64,000 nucleotides of DNA from Pirellulimonas nuda (GCF_007750855.1 NZ_CP036291.1:3658001-3722000), one strand, 5' to 3'. Positions 10,601 to 20,046 are shown, numbered from the stretch's first letter. The notes: a model not told the origin generated them from the sequence alone. Program-made: numbers and translations.

Positions 10601-12896
10601 CGAGCGACGTCACCCAGATCGTTCCCGCGAGCGGGCCGGCGCCGACCGTCGTTACGTCGAGCGACCGCGGCCCCAGCCCGTTCGCCAGCACTTCGTTCAC
10701 CAGCAGTTGTCCGCTGATGGGGTCGTGCTTCACCCGGGTGAGGTTGCCGTTGAGACTGATGGTGAGGATGTCCCCCTTAAGCTGGCCGCCGAAGTTATTC
10801 GCCGTATACTCCGCGATGCCGTTGGTAGAGCCGTTGAAGGTGCGGAGCGCCCCGTCCGAGCCCGGCTCTAGCATGGGGAACTCGCCGGGGTTCTCCAGCG
10901 AGACCGGAGCACCGTCCACGGTGGTGATGACCGGCGATTGGGGGTTGCTGGTGTTGAAGGTGTTGTTGGCGTTGGCGCGCGTTGGGTTGACATGCCCGGC
11001 GAAAAACCCGAGCGCCGGAATGTAGTGCAGTTGGTCGGGCGCCGAGACGCCGTCGCCGCTCCCCGGCACAGTGGCGTTGGTGGGCAGGCCCTGACCGTCG
11101 ACCGCTACGTTCACACCGAAGCCGTTGTTGGGGCCGTTGTCGGTGGCGTACACCCGGCCGTCTTCGGTCACCAACACGTCGAATGGGTTGCGGTAACCGG
11201 GCGAGTAGATTGAAACGGGCCCGCCGGGCACCAGACGCGACTGATTCTTGCCGGAGTTGCCGCCGACATGGTCGTTGACGTCGATCGGTACGCCGAAGGC
11301 GTCCACGACGCCAGTGTTGGCGCGGTCCTCGTCGTCTAGCGAAGGAATGTCGTAAGTGGTCTCGCCAATCGCGTCGAGGTCGATCGCGATGATCGCCGCG
11401 CTGAGGGCCATCTCGGGCAGGTCACGGAAACTGTTCGATGGCCCCCCGCGGTTGGTGTTGCCGCCGATCGAGTGCAGCAGCGTGTTGGTGAGGGCGCCGT
11501 TCTCATCGCGCAGCCAGGCAAGCCCGTTGCTGGCGTGGTCCGCCTTCGAGCGCGGCAGTCCGCGCACCACGTCGTGACGGATCCACTGACCTTCTTCCTT
11601 AGTGATGCGGGCGATCTGGCCGCTCTTGCTGTCGATGCTGCTGCTGTAGAAGCGGGGGTCGCTGTTGGAGACGTAGATCACCGGCGACTCGGCCGTGCCG
11701 CCGACCAGGATCCCCGTGATGAGCCGCCCCGCCACACCCGGCGCTGCCGCGCCATCATCGTTGAAATTTGGGATGTCACGCACAACGCTGATCGTTTCGC
11801 TGGCGGCGACGGAGTAATCGTTCGGCCCGTTCCGGACAATGTCCAGCACGCGGATAAAGCCGTCGGTCTGCGCGACGTATAGCCTGCCGTCCGGTCCGAA
11901 CTGCAGTGATGTGGGGGAGTCGAGCGTGGCGGAACCCGGGTCAAGCGTCGATTTGCCGAATCCAACTACCTGTGGATCGACCCCCTGTGCGGACAGAGCC
12001 ACGCTGATCGTGGGGTTCAGCCCCGAATGCGGAATCGTGAGCGTCCCCGCGGCGGCGCCGAGCGCCAGAGGCGTGTACACCACGTTCACGAGCGTGGTTT
12101 CGCCCGGCGCCAGCGTGATCGGCCCCCCCTGGGCGAACTGGAACGCGAATCCGCCGCTAACAGTCGCCTGCGCCGGGTCGATCATCACCAGCGGGTCGCC
12201 CGGGTCGCCGATGTTGCGGAGAGTAAGCGACTCCGACTCTGACTGCCCAAGCACCACGTCGCCGAACGCAACAGACGCGCGGCTGGCAGACAGCTCATTG
12301 GGCGTTTGATCGAGCGTGATGATCTCGAACCCTTTGACCGCCGGGTTCTGCACCACGCGCTGGAAATCGATGTTGATGACGTTGTCCGCGTCGATCGTGA
12401 AAATCTCTGCGACGCCGCGGTTGAGCGCGTTGCCGGCCGCGACAAACGGATCGTAGTCGTTCAGCAGCAATTGCCCTTCGATGCTCACGTCGAATACCCG
12501 CCCGCCGGCCCCGATCGAGCCGAAGGTCTCGGCGAAGTAGAGCCTCACCTCGTACTGGCCGGGCGTGACCGGGAAGGCCCAGCTCATTTCCGGCGCCGCC
12601 GTGCCATCGTATCGCTCGGTCTCGAAGAGCGCGGCTGGTGTGCCGGCTGGGACCGAGCCGGCGAGCGTGATGTTCGTGCCGCCGCCGAACAACGCCCCGG
12701 TATTGACGTACTGCGCGCTGTCCCCCTCCCAGACGGGGTCGCCCGCCAGTTGCCCTCCCCCCGCGTTGACGCGGTAGACGACGTCGCCCGCCAACATCAC
12801 CCGGGTTTCGAGCGGCTCGAACCCGCGCAGACTCCGGTACGCCGTCGTGCGAGAAACCCGGCGGCCATCGGCATGCCTGCTCAGCAGTCGCTTCAT
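7680..12896 (-). CDS. Giant secreted malectin/beta-propeller/dockerin protein
   Basis: About 1738 residues from the ATG at 12896; an in-frame TTG two codons earlier is less likely. The N-terminus has the planctomycete export motif (LRGFEPLETRVMLA). A malectin-like domain (about 40-185, VYRVNAGGGQLAGDPVW) and an ASH/HYDIN-type Ig domain (195-300) follow. A sugar-dehydrogenase/NHL-type beta-propeller (305-760) contains SPTSLQFGPDGRLYVAQTDG. Then come calcium-binding thrombospondin-3-like repeats (DLDGDGYLNQDEIDNGTNPN), a long beta-rich region, a dockerin I pair (FDYDASGLVDQSDYQVWRKS and DGNGDGVIDAADYSAWRDHL), and a C-terminal NIDFGGG...YDLYLYGQGD domain shared with the protein at 14597. The substrate is unknown; soluble glucose/sorbosone dehydrogenase-like activity is possible. 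The last ~60 residues are Arg-rich and unlike the usual acidic tail. Confidence 0.85.
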   Translation of the reverse strand: MKRLLSRHADGRRVSRTTAYRSLRGFEPLETRVMLAGDVVYRVNAGGGQLAGDPVWEGDSAQYVNTGALFGGGTNITLAGSVPAGTPAALFETERYDGTAAPEMSWAFPVTPGQYEVRLYFAETFGSIGAGGRVFDVSIEGQLLLNDYDPFVAAGNALNRGVAEIFTIDADNVINIDFQRVVQNPAVKGFEIITLDQTPNELSASRASVAFGDVVLGQSESESLTLRNIGDPGDPLVMIDPAQATVSGGFAFQFAQGGPITLAPGETTLVNVVYTPLALGAAAGTLTIPHSGLNPTISVALSAQGVDPQVVGFGKSTLDPGSATLDSPTSLQFGPDGRLYVAQTDGFIRVLDIVRNGPNDYSVAASETISVVRDIPNFNDDGAAAPGVAGRLITGILVGGTAESPVIYVSNSDPRFYSSSIDSKSGQIARITKEEGQWIRHDVVRGLPRSKADHASNGLAWLRDENGALTNTLLHSIGGNTNRGGPSNSFRDLPEMALSAAIIAIDLDAIGETTYDIPSLDDEDRANTGVVDAFGVPIDVNDHVGGNSGKNQSRLVPGGPVSIYSPGYRNPFDVLVTEDGRVYATDNGPNNGFGVNVAVDGQGLPTNATVPGSGDGVSAPDQLHYIPALGFFAGHVNPTRANANNTFNTSNPQSPVITTVDGAPVSLENPGEFPMLEPGSDGALRTFNGSTNGIAEYTANNFGGQLKGDILTISLNGNLTRVKHDPISGQLLVNEVLANGLGPRSLDVTTVGAGPLAGTIWVTSLDGDAIRVLEPNDGAGGNPDDLDGDGYLNQDEIDNGTNPNNAASVPTDYDLDFTSDLNDPDDDNDLIVDIDDPFAIDATNGAGNPIGTYYAWANEATPAGKLLDLGLTGSMTNGATNYLDTFDPALVTPIGAAGVFNIDSAQPGTARGAANNIQQALQFGFHVAQETTPFTAVTEILAPNDGVGVPSPGQEQGFYLGTGDQDNYVALILSGDSGGSIQVLVEVAGALTVVALDPFTLPTPDNVALFLTVDPLAQTVQAAYRLSSVGALTPVGPAVPIPQAWLAGSMALGLWSSDPTGANAMPVTWNHLGVVREITDRAASANLVVNGGGSQSTSSTAATNAFMLKNTSRSGQELDSVRIDLSTALLASMVFDPNGAVADLVGKTFTPNSGANQTGYLGFSFDTPFGGGFSALNFNFDDFGVGETFGFSADIDPVGAIAAAANVSGLELAGATLTVMFSDGTSTVSRLAGASGSTTASFSESLNGALEAPGVSMIGIGELPNVVAPAGQTIRLTGPAGARVVLQQWEASSQSPASDPFAADNVLAKTEQVVVLGPAGVADVPVVLRFSAGAGLNLFVAELEDSIGRRSGPSHLLALARPAGGAPFDYDASGLVDQSDYQVWRKSFGSTTNLAADGNGDGVIDAADYSAWRDHLGEVVLPPPAPALMVNIDFGGGPTYSGAAAAPVPGTTWNKVLNTAAPGTGGLNDATGQATTVSLSFSTISQFDTGSDTEGERGPGDAYNPLMQDYLFTTGSNSFTLSGLEAGASYDLYLYGQGDKLNQETAFTLGGQTLTTSFDTQVGGNGAFAEGVEFVVFRSAPASAAGTIDFSIAGVANNGGFNGLQLVSSGAAPAIVAARDSTPRYEALDQAFDASIDREPDFAALLLEPPIPASGARRSIAPSGAESLGQRGQHYLATIDRLIAEVVAGRANGQRREHAGPVGQAVREPEDGVNCARKLLSDPLEWRRPSIAQGPVDA

Positions 12897-12987
12897 GTTC
12901 AAAGGTCCGCCAAGACTGAGAAGAACAACAGACAGAGATCAGGGACGAGCGGGCATGGTAGGGCCAAACCCCGTGCGGACAAAAGCC

Positions 12988-13029
12988 GGGAGTCGGCACG
13001 CCTGGCTGCCCCAAGGCGTACCGACTCCC
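12988..13029 (-). terminator. Intrinsic terminator downstream of the LamG/PEP-CTERM gene
   Basis: A 15-pair stem with one mismatch: GGGAGTCGG-c-ACGCCT pairs with AGGCGT-a-CCGACTCCC across a 10-base loop. On the minus strand it is followed by GGCTTTTG, a short T run. It sits 31 bp after the stop of the gene ending at 13061. Confidence 0.7.
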
Positions 13030-13060
13030 ACCATGGAAACCATGGCGTAGCTCGCGGCTG

Positions 13061-14545
13061 TTAGCGCCTGCGACGAACGGCGACAGCCGTCGCCGCTGCC
13101 GCGCTGATCGCCAGCAGCACCGACGAGGGCTCGGGGACCGCCGCGGCCTCGAACGCGGCCAGAGCGCCCAGGGCGTTCCCGGCGGCCAGGAAATCCGCCT
13201 TGAACAGGCGGAAATCGTTGCTATCGACGTCTAGGTCGCCGTCCAAGTCGCCCAGAAAATAGGCGTCGATCTTGGGCGCCGTCACCGGCTTGTAGGAGTT
13301 GGCTAAGAATGTGGCGTAGTCGGACAGGTTCACGACCCCGTCGAGATTGAAGTCGCTACGCAGGACCGGATCGCCGGTGTAGGTCACCGCGGCGAATCCG
13401 GTACCGCCCCCCTGGAGGGTGAACTCAAGCGAGAGGTCTTGGAAGGGCGCCCTCGTCCAGACCGTGCCGAGCGAGAAGCCGGTAGCGTCGATCGCCATCG
13501 GCGTCCCGCCGCTCTGCGACACCTGTCCATCGGTGGTTGATGTGGTCGTCCACCCGGCGATCGGGGCGAGGCCGCTGGGGTCGAGCGCCAGGGCGCCCGA
13601 CGTGATGCTGAACGCGGTCAAGCTCTGGGCGTTGCCGGTGTCGTTGAACAGCGTGACCACGCCGCTGCTGCGGTCGATGCTAACCTTGGGACCGTTGAAC
13701 GGCGCCGGCTTGGCGACGAAGGACGCATCGATCTCTGCAGGCGTCAGGGCGGTGTTATAGACGTTGAACTCGTCGTAGAAGCCGTCGAACAGCGCATTGT
13801 TGAACTGAGAGCGACCGATCCACTGATTGACCGGCAGCAGGGACCCGAAGTTGGCCACGTCGTCCAGCGGCAGCATGTCGGCGATTTTGCCGGAACCAAC
13901 CGCTACATTGTTGAGGTACAGTTTGACCGTCCCGGCCGGGCCGGCTGAAGTGTCGTTGCCGTCGATCGTGACCACCACGTGGGATTGGACCCCAACCGGC
14001 ACGGGCCCCGCCGGGGTTTGATTGATGGCGATCGCGGTGTTGGACGAGCTTTCGCGCGAGGCGAACTGCAGTCCGGCGCCGCCATTGGCGGCGAGAGACA
14101 GGTACTCGCCGTTGCCGCCGTTGGAGATGTTCTCCCCGCCGATGCTGGTGCCGAAGTCCCAGATGCGGGCAAAGTTGCGGTTCTGATCGACGGTGATCCA
14201 GGCCTCGAAAGTAGCCGCGTTATTGGTCGCGAACACCGAGTTAGAGAACCCGTTCGGCAGGTCGATGTAGGCGCCAACATCGATGCCCGACGGGTCGCTG
14301 GCGCCCGGTTGGTCCGAGTTGGCGCCGTTATTACGCGACAAATCGACCTTGCCCCCGGCGATCACCCCGTAGGTGCCGGCGGGATCGATCAGCGTACCGT
14401 TGACGCCGCCAATGCTGTCGATGATCCCGCCGACGCTGCGCGTTGCGTTGTTGAATGTGTAGGAATGCACCTTGTCGGCGGAAGCCTCTCCAGGGAGCAG
14501 GCCTCCGAGTGTTATGAAGCCGACCGCGAGCAGGAATCTGGACAT
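13061..14545 (-). CDS. LamG-like, dockerin and PEP-CTERM secreted protein
   Basis: A 494-residue exported protein from the ATG at 14545 (GAAGG eight bases upstream). The frame extends five codons to a TTG, which has no ribosome-binding site. A signal peptide (MSRFLLAVGFITLGGLLPGE) is followed by a concanavalin/LamG fold (about 30-250, with AATFEAWITVDQNRNFARIW and FDGFYDEFNVYNTAL). A dockerin-like pair (FNLDGVVNLSDYATFLANSY and DLDGDLDVDSNDFRLFKADF) precedes the C-terminal VPEPSS motif, hydrophobic helix and RRRR tail. It is predicted to be exported, cut by an exosortase and displayed or released at the surface; no exosortase gene is in the window. It follows the 463-residue PEP-CTERM gene by 51 bp. 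Confidence 0.87.
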   Translation of the reverse strand: MSRFLLAVGFITLGGLLPGEASADKVHSYTFNNATRSVGGIIDSIGGVNGTLIDPAGTYGVIAGGKVDLSRNNGANSDQPGASDPSGIDVGAYIDLPNGFSNSVFATNNAATFEAWITVDQNRNFARIWDFGTSIGGENISNGGNGEYLSLAANGGAGLQFASRESSSNTAIAINQTPAGPVPVGVQSHVVVTIDGNDTSAGPAGTVKLYLNNVAVGSGKIADMLPLDDVANFGSLLPVNQWIGRSQFNNALFDGFYDEFNVYNTALTPAEIDASFVAKPAPFNGPKVSIDRSSGVVTLFNDTGNAQSLTAFSITSGALALDPSGLAPIAGWTTTSTTDGQVSQSGGTPMAIDATGFSLGTVWTRAPFQDLSLEFTLQGGGTGFAAVTYTGDPVLRSDFNLDGVVNLSDYATFLANSYKPVTAPKIDAYFLGDLDGDLDVDSNDFRLFKADFLAAGNALGALAAFEAAAVPEPSSVLLAISAAAATAVAVRRRR

Positions 14546-14596
14546 GATAGGAACCTTCAATAGGAGAAAGATTGAGATGGAGCGGGCCCGACCGAC

Positions 14597-15988
14597 TTAA
14601 CCGCAGCGGCCGTTGGTAGGCGTCCGGAGCCGCCACCCCAGGCTCACCGCCCCCGCCAAGAGCAGCCACACGCAGCCGGGTTCGGGCACCGTGTTGCCCC
14701 CAATCGCAGCGTTTACGAAGCTCACCGTACCAACCATGTTGGCAGAGGCCTGCGTGTCGTAATAGTTGAAGGTGAGCGTGCCGTCGGCGCTGGCGGAGGT
14801 GAACGCCGGGCCAAGGTTGAGCGACTGTCCTGCCGCGATCGAGGACGCGGGCTTGTCGCCCGAACCGAGGTAGAACTCGGCGAGCAGGCTGTTCGAGGTG
14901 CCGAACGCCTCGTCCCACCCGGTCGCCGTCCCGCCGGCGTCGCCAAAGCCGTTCTTCCACTGGTCGTACTGCGCGGCGCCCACCGTTCCGCCGATTGGGT
15001 CGTTCTCTAGATTGCCGGCCGACGGGAGGTTGAGGCTGTCGCGCCATACGGTGTAGTCGGCCGCATCGACCGCGCCGTCGTCGTTGTAGTCGCCGTCGGC
15101 AGCGCCCGCGGTCGCGTCAAAGTTTTGATCGGACAAGCTGTTCCAGCCCGACTTGGACAGTGTCCCGGCGGAAGTCTCGATGACGTAAACGTCAAACTGT
15201 ACGGGGATTTGGTTGTTATTTTGGATCGTTACCGTGCCGTTGGTCGTGTTGACTTCCAGATTGAGCGGCACCGGGGGCGCCAAGAACGTGCCGACAATCT
15301 GCAAGCCGTTGAAGGCGCTAAACCCGCCGCCGGTTGGGTTGACGTGCGATATCTGAATTTGACCGCTGGGCCCGGAGTTGACCGCGGTGAACCTGACGTA
15401 CTCGATGTTCTCGGCAAGGAGGCCGTCGTTGGCCAGCATTCCGCCCGCGTCGGTGTCGTAGGTGGTGGTCTTCTCAATGCCATTAACGGTGAACTTAGAC
15501 GCCTGGTTGCTGGTGAGCGACGTGAAGGTGTCGCCCTGGCCGTAGGCGTACAAGTCATAGGTAGCGTTGGGAGTCAGGCCAGAGATGGTTGCGGTGCGAC
15601 CCGTGCCGCCGCCATTGAACCAGATGTAATCGTTCATCAAGTTGAGAAACTGGGGGGGGTCGCCGGTTCCCACTTCTTGGGCTGGGGGGATCTTGATGAA
15701 CGTGCCGCCCCCTCCAGCCGTAGTGTGCCGGTAGCTAACGCTGGTGGGGGTGTTGAGTGAGTCGAACAAGGGGTTCGTGGTACCCGCGTCACCGAGCGGG
15801 TCGTTGATGCCGTTCCATAGCGCAGCGGCTCCGGCCGGGTCCGCACCGTAGGCGGCAAGGCCGACAAAGTTGCCAGCACCGCTGGCGTTGGGGCCTCCGC
15901 CGAAGTCGATGTTAAGCACCGATTGGGCGCTCGACAGGCCCGGTAGGGCTACGAGCGCTAGGGTCAGGGCGTACGGTCTAAAGATCAT
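14597..15988 (-). CDS. PEP-CTERM protein with NIDFGGG domain and dockerin pair
   Basis: A 463-residue exported protein. The signal peptide ends near LPGLSSAQ. The N-terminal domain (about 22-240) begins VLNIDFGGGPNASGAGNF and contains YDLYAYGQGDTF and FNGLQIVG, the same domain that ends the giant protein at 7680. A lone beta domain follows, then a dockerin pair ([20 protein letters not shown] and AAQYDQWKNGFGDAGG). The end has VPEPG, a hydrophobic helix and a short basic tail. It is likely the first gene of a two-gene unit with the LamG protein. Its role is unknown beyond surface display. Confidence 0.85.
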   Translation of the reverse strand: MIFRPYALTLALVALPGLSSAQSVLNIDFGGGPNASGAGNFVGLAAYGADPAGAAALWNGINDPLGDAGTTNPLFDSLNTPTSVSYRHTTAGGGGTFIKIPPAQEVGTGDPPQFLNLMNDYIWFNGGGTGRTATISGLTPNATYDLYAYGQGDTFTSLTSNQASKFTVNGIEKTTTYDTDAGGMLANDGLLAENIEYVRFTAVNSGPSGQIQISHVNPTGGGFSAFNGLQIVGTFLAPPVPLNLEVNTTNGTVTIQNNNQIPVQFDVYVIETSAGTLSKSGWNSLSDQNFDATAGAADGDYNDDGAVDAADYTVWRDSLNLPSAGNLENDPIGGTVGAAQYDQWKNGFGDAGGTATGWDEAFGTSNSLLAEFYLGSGDKPASSIAAGQSLNLGPAFTSASADGTLTFNYYDTQASANMVGTVSFVNAAIGGNTVPEPGCVWLLLAGAVSLGWRLRTPTNGRCG

Positions 15989-16126
15989 GAAAAGGCTCCT
16001 TCTCGTCGAACTAGACGAGGCAGTGAGAAAGTTGATTAGGGAGTAGCGACGACACCCACCATGGGGCCGGAGAGTACAAGTCTGAAGACCAGAAAGTGCG
16101 GATAAGCCGCGGACGCGTTAGGCGAG

Positions 16127-16151
16127 GGCCGCACCGCACGGCGGTGCGGCC
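16127..16151. terminator. Perfect 10-bp hairpin between PEP-CTERM genes
   Basis: GGCCGCACCG and CGGTGCGGCC flank a 5-base loop, 22 bp past the stop of the gene at 16174. There is no T run on either side, so it may be a Rho-assisted or mRNA-stabilising hairpin rather than a classic terminator. Confidence 0.45.
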
Positions 16152-16173
16152 TTGACTATCGTTGTTCAATCAA

Positions 16174-17136
16174 TCACACGCTGGACGCCCGCAACCGACG
16201 GCGCCCGATGCCAGCGAGGCAGCAGCCCAACAGAGCGATCGAAGAGGGTTCGGGGATCGCCGAAACGGGCAGGATGCCCGCTTCGGTCGGGTCGGCGCCG
16301 ACGCCGTAGCGAATCTCGTCGAACACGCCCCACGCGCCGTTGCGGAGAGTGGTGATCCGCAAAAAGCTTGTGGCGTCGAACGTGTGCGTGGCGGAAATGG
16401 TGGTCGTGTCGGTCGCGGTCGCGATGGCCACGCTGGTGAGCTCGGCTTCCGTGACGCCCCCCGCCTTGATCGAGTCGAAGCCAGCCGCGTTCAGCGCCCA
16501 CACGGTGGCGAGTGTCGAGGCGCCAGTGGCGCCGCCAACATCAGTAACCTTGCTCACAATCAACAGAGGGTCGGTGTACGTTGCCGGGTCAGTGAAGTAG
16601 TCCGCAGGGTAGCTTCCCAGAGCCTCCCCTCCTCCGGACAAGCTCATACCCGCCTGAGGTGTCGCACCAAACGCCTCAGCGAGCGTGCGGAAACGGGCGG
16701 CGCCAAAGCCGTCAGTCGCTCCGTTTGCCGTATTGATTTCGCCGATCGTCTGGTTCACGGGAGGAACGCCCTGCGGTCGGCTGAAGAGGTAGCTGCCCCA
16801 CAGCGTCGTATTGGCTACCGCGTCGATCCCACGGTGCAGGAGCGGCCCGTCGAACCCGCTGTTCGCTGTAGCGTCGGTCACCTGAACGGCGCCCCCCGAC
16901 GTCGCCAGGTCAGAAAACGTCAACCCCGTCTGAACCGAGAAACCCGCACCGGTTCTTGCACGACTCTCAAAAGTCCACTCCCCCGCATCGAGCCCCGTCG
17001 AGCCAGCCGTGCTGACGCCTGTGGCTGTCGCAGTCGCAGAGTTGAAGCTTTCTTCAACGATCAAAGCCGCAATGCTCTGAGAGCCACACAACGCAACGGC
17101 CAAGGCCGCCGCAGGAAATACGCTTCTGCACATCAT
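16174..17136 (-). CDS. PEP-CTERM domain secreted protein, function unknown
   Basis: A 320-residue protein. The ATG at 17136 is chosen because GAGGGG lies eight bases upstream; a GTG three codons earlier is possible. The signal peptide runs to about SQSIAALI. The body is a beta-rich, Thr/Ala-rich domain (VEESFNSATATATG... WTFESRARTGAGF) with no recognised enzyme motif. The C-terminus has IPEPSS, a hydrophobic helix and GRRRLR, a complete PEP-CTERM signal. Unlike its neighbours it has no dockerin. It is a stand-alone unit between the hairpin at 16127 and the DUF1559 gene. Confidence 0.83.
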   Translation of the reverse strand: MMCRSVFPAAALAVALCGSQSIAALIVEESFNSATATATGVSTAGSTGLDAGEWTFESRARTGAGFSVQTGLTFSDLATSGGAVQVTDATANSGFDGPLLHRGIDAVANTTLWGSYLFSRPQGVPPVNQTIGEINTANGATDGFGAARFRTLAEAFGATPQAGMSLSGGGEALGSYPADYFTDPATYTDPLLIVSKVTDVGGATGASTLATVWALNAAGFDSIKAGGVTEAELTSVAIATATDTTTISATHTFDATSFLRITTLRNGAWGVFDEIRYGVGADPTEAGILPVSAIPEPSSIALLGCCLAGIGRRRLRASSV

Positions 17137-17224
17137 TAGAAACACCCCTCAGAAGAAGAAAAAAACAACACACACTACTACGCCCAACTCCCTCCCTCGC
17201 CGCTACGACAGCTCCCTCAGGCCG

Positions 17225-18316
17225 CTACCTCCCCACCGCTACTTCGCCCCCGTCGCGGGAGCCCAGCGCCCGGAAGACAACGATGTCGATGTCGTAGCCG
17301 ATCGTATCGACCGAGCCGTCGCACATGGTGAACTGGAAGCCGCCGGGGTGGGTGCTGCCGAAACTCTGCGTTTCGACAATATTCTTGGTCTGTTGGGCAG
17401 TGCCGGGAGTGATGCCGTCTGCCTGAGGCAAGAAGAGACCCGAGTTGGGCGCCTCATCGCCGTCGGCCAGCGGCGGCCACCATGTGTGTCGGACGGTGTC
17501 GATGTCGAAGCCGATCTCCCACGTCTGGTCGTTGGCGACCCACTCGCCGGAGTCGTACTGGCTGACCGGGATATACTTTTCTCCAACGAACATGGTCTTC
17601 GAGGTGCCGTCGGTGATCCGCGCCAGCTTGAGCTGCGAGTAGGCCATCACCACGCCGTTGGGACGCTTGTTCGGTAGATTGGCCAGCGACATAAAGTCAC
17701 GCAGCCAACCGTTGGCTGGTTCCGCGCTAGTGACGTTCGCCGGTCCCCCGTTGGGCCACTGCGACGGCGTCAAGGAGCCGCCGTTGCCGGCGTAGTCAAG
17801 CCGTGCGGCGACCGATGGGTTGTTCAGGTTCTTCAGGTTCGTGTTGCTCTTGACCGTGAACGGGTACAAGGCAGAACCCTGACGGCTAGGACAAACCAAG
17901 CCCGGGATTGGCGTCTCGGACCGAGCGGTGGCCTGACCTTTCTGGTCGCGCGTGATCGTGTTCGGATCGCCGTCCGACCCGATCTGGCGGACAGCGCCCT
18001 CCTCAATGAAGTCGAGGATGTTGAAGCACCAGCTGCCGGGCTGGCCCTTGCCGTAGCCTCGGTCGGCGTCCCCACCCCAGTTCCATCCCCAGCCGCCACT
18101 GGGCAGGTACTTGTGCGTGATCTCATGGTTGGCGGCCGCCAGCCCCAGCTGCTTGAGATTGTTTTTGCACTGCGTACGCCGAGCAGCCTCGCGGGCCGCT
18201 TGCACCGCGGGCAGCAAGAGCGCCACCAGGATGCCGATGATGGCGATCACCACTAGGAGCTCCACGAGCGTAAAACCAGCCGTGACACGCGTCTGTTTGG
18301 GCAAGGACGAATCCAT
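17225..18316 (-). CDS. DUF1559 pseudopilin-like protein
   Basis: A 363-residue protein from the ATG at 18316; the upstream extension is Arg-rich and out of character. Residues 14-35 are a type IV pilin/type II secretion pseudopilin N-terminus ([20 protein letters not shown]) with the Gly-Phe prepilin peptidase site, continuing [20 protein letters not shown]. The rest is the DUF1559 (SBP_bac_10) domain with [15 protein letters not shown] and the C-terminal [12 protein letters not shown] block. Planctomycetes have many such proteins; their function is unknown, and an envelope or secretion role is inferred. A promoter-like sequence lies upstream. Confidence 0.92.
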   Translation of the reverse strand: MDSSLPKQTRVTAGFTLVELLVVIAIIGILVALLLPAVQAAREAARRTQCKNNLKQLGLAAANHEITHKYLPSGGWGWNWGGDADRGYGKGQPGSWCFNILDFIEEGAVRQIGSDGDPNTITRDQKGQATARSETPIPGLVCPSRQGSALYPFTVKSNTNLKNLNNPSVAARLDYAGNGGSLTPSQWPNGGPANVTSAEPANGWLRDFMSLANLPNKRPNGVVMAYSQLKLARITDGTSKTMFVGEKYIPVSQYDSGEWVANDQTWEIGFDIDTVRHTWWPPLADGDEAPNSGLFLPQADGITPGTAQQTKNIVETQSFGSTHPGGFQFTMCDGSVDTIGYDIDIVVFRALGSRDGGEVAVGR

Positions 18317-18427
18317 AGTCGGGGGCGCTCTTTCTATCGCCGCTCTACGGGGAATAGCCCGAAGAGGCGGCCGATTGACGAGAATGCGGAAAAGATAAAC
18401 CAAAACACGAAAACGCGTGACTATCCT

Positions 18428-18456
18428 TTTTTAACAAGGATCGAAAGGGGCGTCAA
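18428..18456 (-). promoter_or_regulatory. Candidate sigma-70 promoter for the DUF1559 gene
   Basis: On the minus strand TTGACG (18456-18451), a 17-base spacer and TAAAAA (18433-18428) lie in an unusually AT-rich stretch. The start codon is about 110 bp downstream. The -10 is a weak match, and a small inverted repeat (ATCCTT...AAGGAT) overlaps it. Confidence 0.4.
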
Positions 18457-18907
18457 GCATTTTCAGCATCAGAGTTAGAAATTGCGATTGGCTCTTGCTG
18501 TTTCCCCTAGCACTTCAGCCCGTGCTGCGGCCACCGCACGATTGCGTGGGGCGCTCGACACCGTTCGGTTGTCCGATCGCTTCGGCGCCAACCCGCTGAG
18601 AGCAGCGGCCAACCAGGGACCGTAGGGGCGGCCACGCGTGGCGTCTGAGCTTCCAAGCCATCGTGCCCGGAAAGCGCCCGTCTGAGCCGAGCGATCGGAG
18701 GCGGCAGAGGGATTGGGACGCGGGTGCCGCCTCGGTCGCGGGGGCCACGCGGACCGTCGTCCGGTCATGGACCATTTACGCAATCTATAGATCCAGTGTC
18801 GAATAGCCGACAGAGGTCGCGTTTGCGTTAAGGATCGAAGTACGCGTGAGTGCGATAAGCTTCGCGGGACAAGGCCTCCTCTAGCCGGACGTAGGCGCGG
18901 CGCAATC
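18457..18907. other. No gene seen
   Basis: Open frames here are GC-driven and show no family similarity. A 9-bp inverted repeat (GAGGCGGCA/TGCCGCCTC, 18698-18733) is present but has no clear role. Confidence 0.5.
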
Positions 18908-19294
18908 GTGGAACGTCTCTTCAATTCCCATGGTCCTTCGGCCAGGCGGCAGGTATCAAGCATGAGGGGGCGTCGGCTTCGTTTTGAGCCGCTGGAAGGT
19001 CGGCGGGTCTTGGCCAGCGGGGTGAACGTTTCTTTTGAAGCCGGACCTTCGGCTGCTGGTCCCGCCTCCGCGCTCGACCCGGGCAGACACTGGCATCAGG
19101 TCACGACGGCCAACGCCGCCGGAACCGAGCCACTGCTGAGCTCTACCGGCGTTGGGCTTGCGTTCTCAGCCACTCCACTGCGAAGGTCAAGACGCCCAAC
19201 GGCAAGAGGGCCGGCTGCTGACCTGACATGGCGGACGTCACTCTCAACTTCCGCAGTCAATCGAACGTTGAAGCATTGTTCAGCTCGTGACTGA
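18908..19294 (+). pseudogene. N-terminal stub of a planctomycete exported protein
   Basis: The frame contains MRGRRLRFEPLEGRRVLASG (from 18962), the same N-terminal export motif as the two giant proteins at 3747 and 7680. After about 60 further residues it degenerates into Arg/Ser-rich sequence and stops at 19294. No domain follows, and transposon remnants begin about 190 bp downstream, so this is most likely the 5' end of a large secreted protein gene destroyed by insertions. A genuine short secreted protein is less likely. Confidence 0.6.
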
Positions 19295-19483
19295 CGCAGA
19301 GCGTAGGCGTCGACAGACCGCTCGCCTCCTGCCGTCCGACCGGCCGCCGCCAAGCGGACCCGCTCCGCCCGCTACGCAGGGCCATTGCAAACGGCGCCTG
19401 AAAACGGGTCTTGCTCACTCTTGGTGAACGCTTGGGCTCGGCTTGCGTATTGGAGTATCCGCAGGACTTTCTGCATTGATGCC

Positions 19484-20046
19484 ATGCACGGCCAGACCTT
19501 TTTGAGTCGCGTGCCGTGCGTTTGGCAGATGCATTGCCGGAACCAGAGACGCTTGTCTGCCGCAGCGTGCAGATTGATGACGGCGTGGCGACGCTGCTCG
19601 TGGAGAGTCGCCGGCAGACGGCTCATTGCCCCTTCTGTGGCGAACTTTCCCGACGCATCCATAGCCGGTACGTCCGGAAGTTGACGGACCTGCCATGGCA
19701 CGGGCTGCAGGTTCGGCTTCAGTGGCGCAGCCAGAAGTTGTTCTGCCGGAACGCTGGGCGTCATTAGCGGGTTTTCTCCCAGCGTCTCCCGAAAGTCGCT
19801 CAGCCGCACGCTCGTCAGGCGACGCGATCGGAGGAGGCGATCCGGGCGATCGCCATGGCCTACGGTGGTCTGCCAGGCGCCCGACTGGCCAACCGCCTCG
19901 ACATGGCGACCAGCGGCGATAGCCTACTCCGACTCTTGCGTCGGGCGGGACACGAGAAGCCAGCTTGTCCGCAGGTGTTGGGCGTAGACGATTTCGTCTT
20001 CAGGAAGAGAGCGAGCTACGGAACTATTCTGTGCGACCTAGTTCGC
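19484..20046 (+). pseudogene. ISL3-family transposase remnant A (in-frame stop, truncated)
   Basis: In one plus-strand frame the sequence encodes the ISL3 N-terminal zinc ribbon (AHCPFCGELSRRIHSRYVRK, LTDLPWHGLQV, FCRNAG) and then, after an in-frame TAG at about 19762, the adjoining part RVFSQRLPKVAQPHARQAT, MAYGGLPGARLANRLD and the first catalytic block QVLGVDDFVFRKRASYGTIL. It breaks off at CDLVRR near 20046, where an unrelated transposase fragment begins. It is inactive through both nonsense mutation and loss of the C-terminal half. Confidence 0.8.

Noticed and set aside
3747..14545. Cellulosome
   Set aside because: Dockerin pairs are abundant but no cohesin or scaffoldin is present; in planctomycetes such repeats occur without cellulosomes.
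18698..18733. Terminator or attachment site from the GAGGCGGCA/TGCCGCCTC repeat
   Set aside because: Long loop, no T run and no gene ending there; expected by chance in GC-rich DNA.
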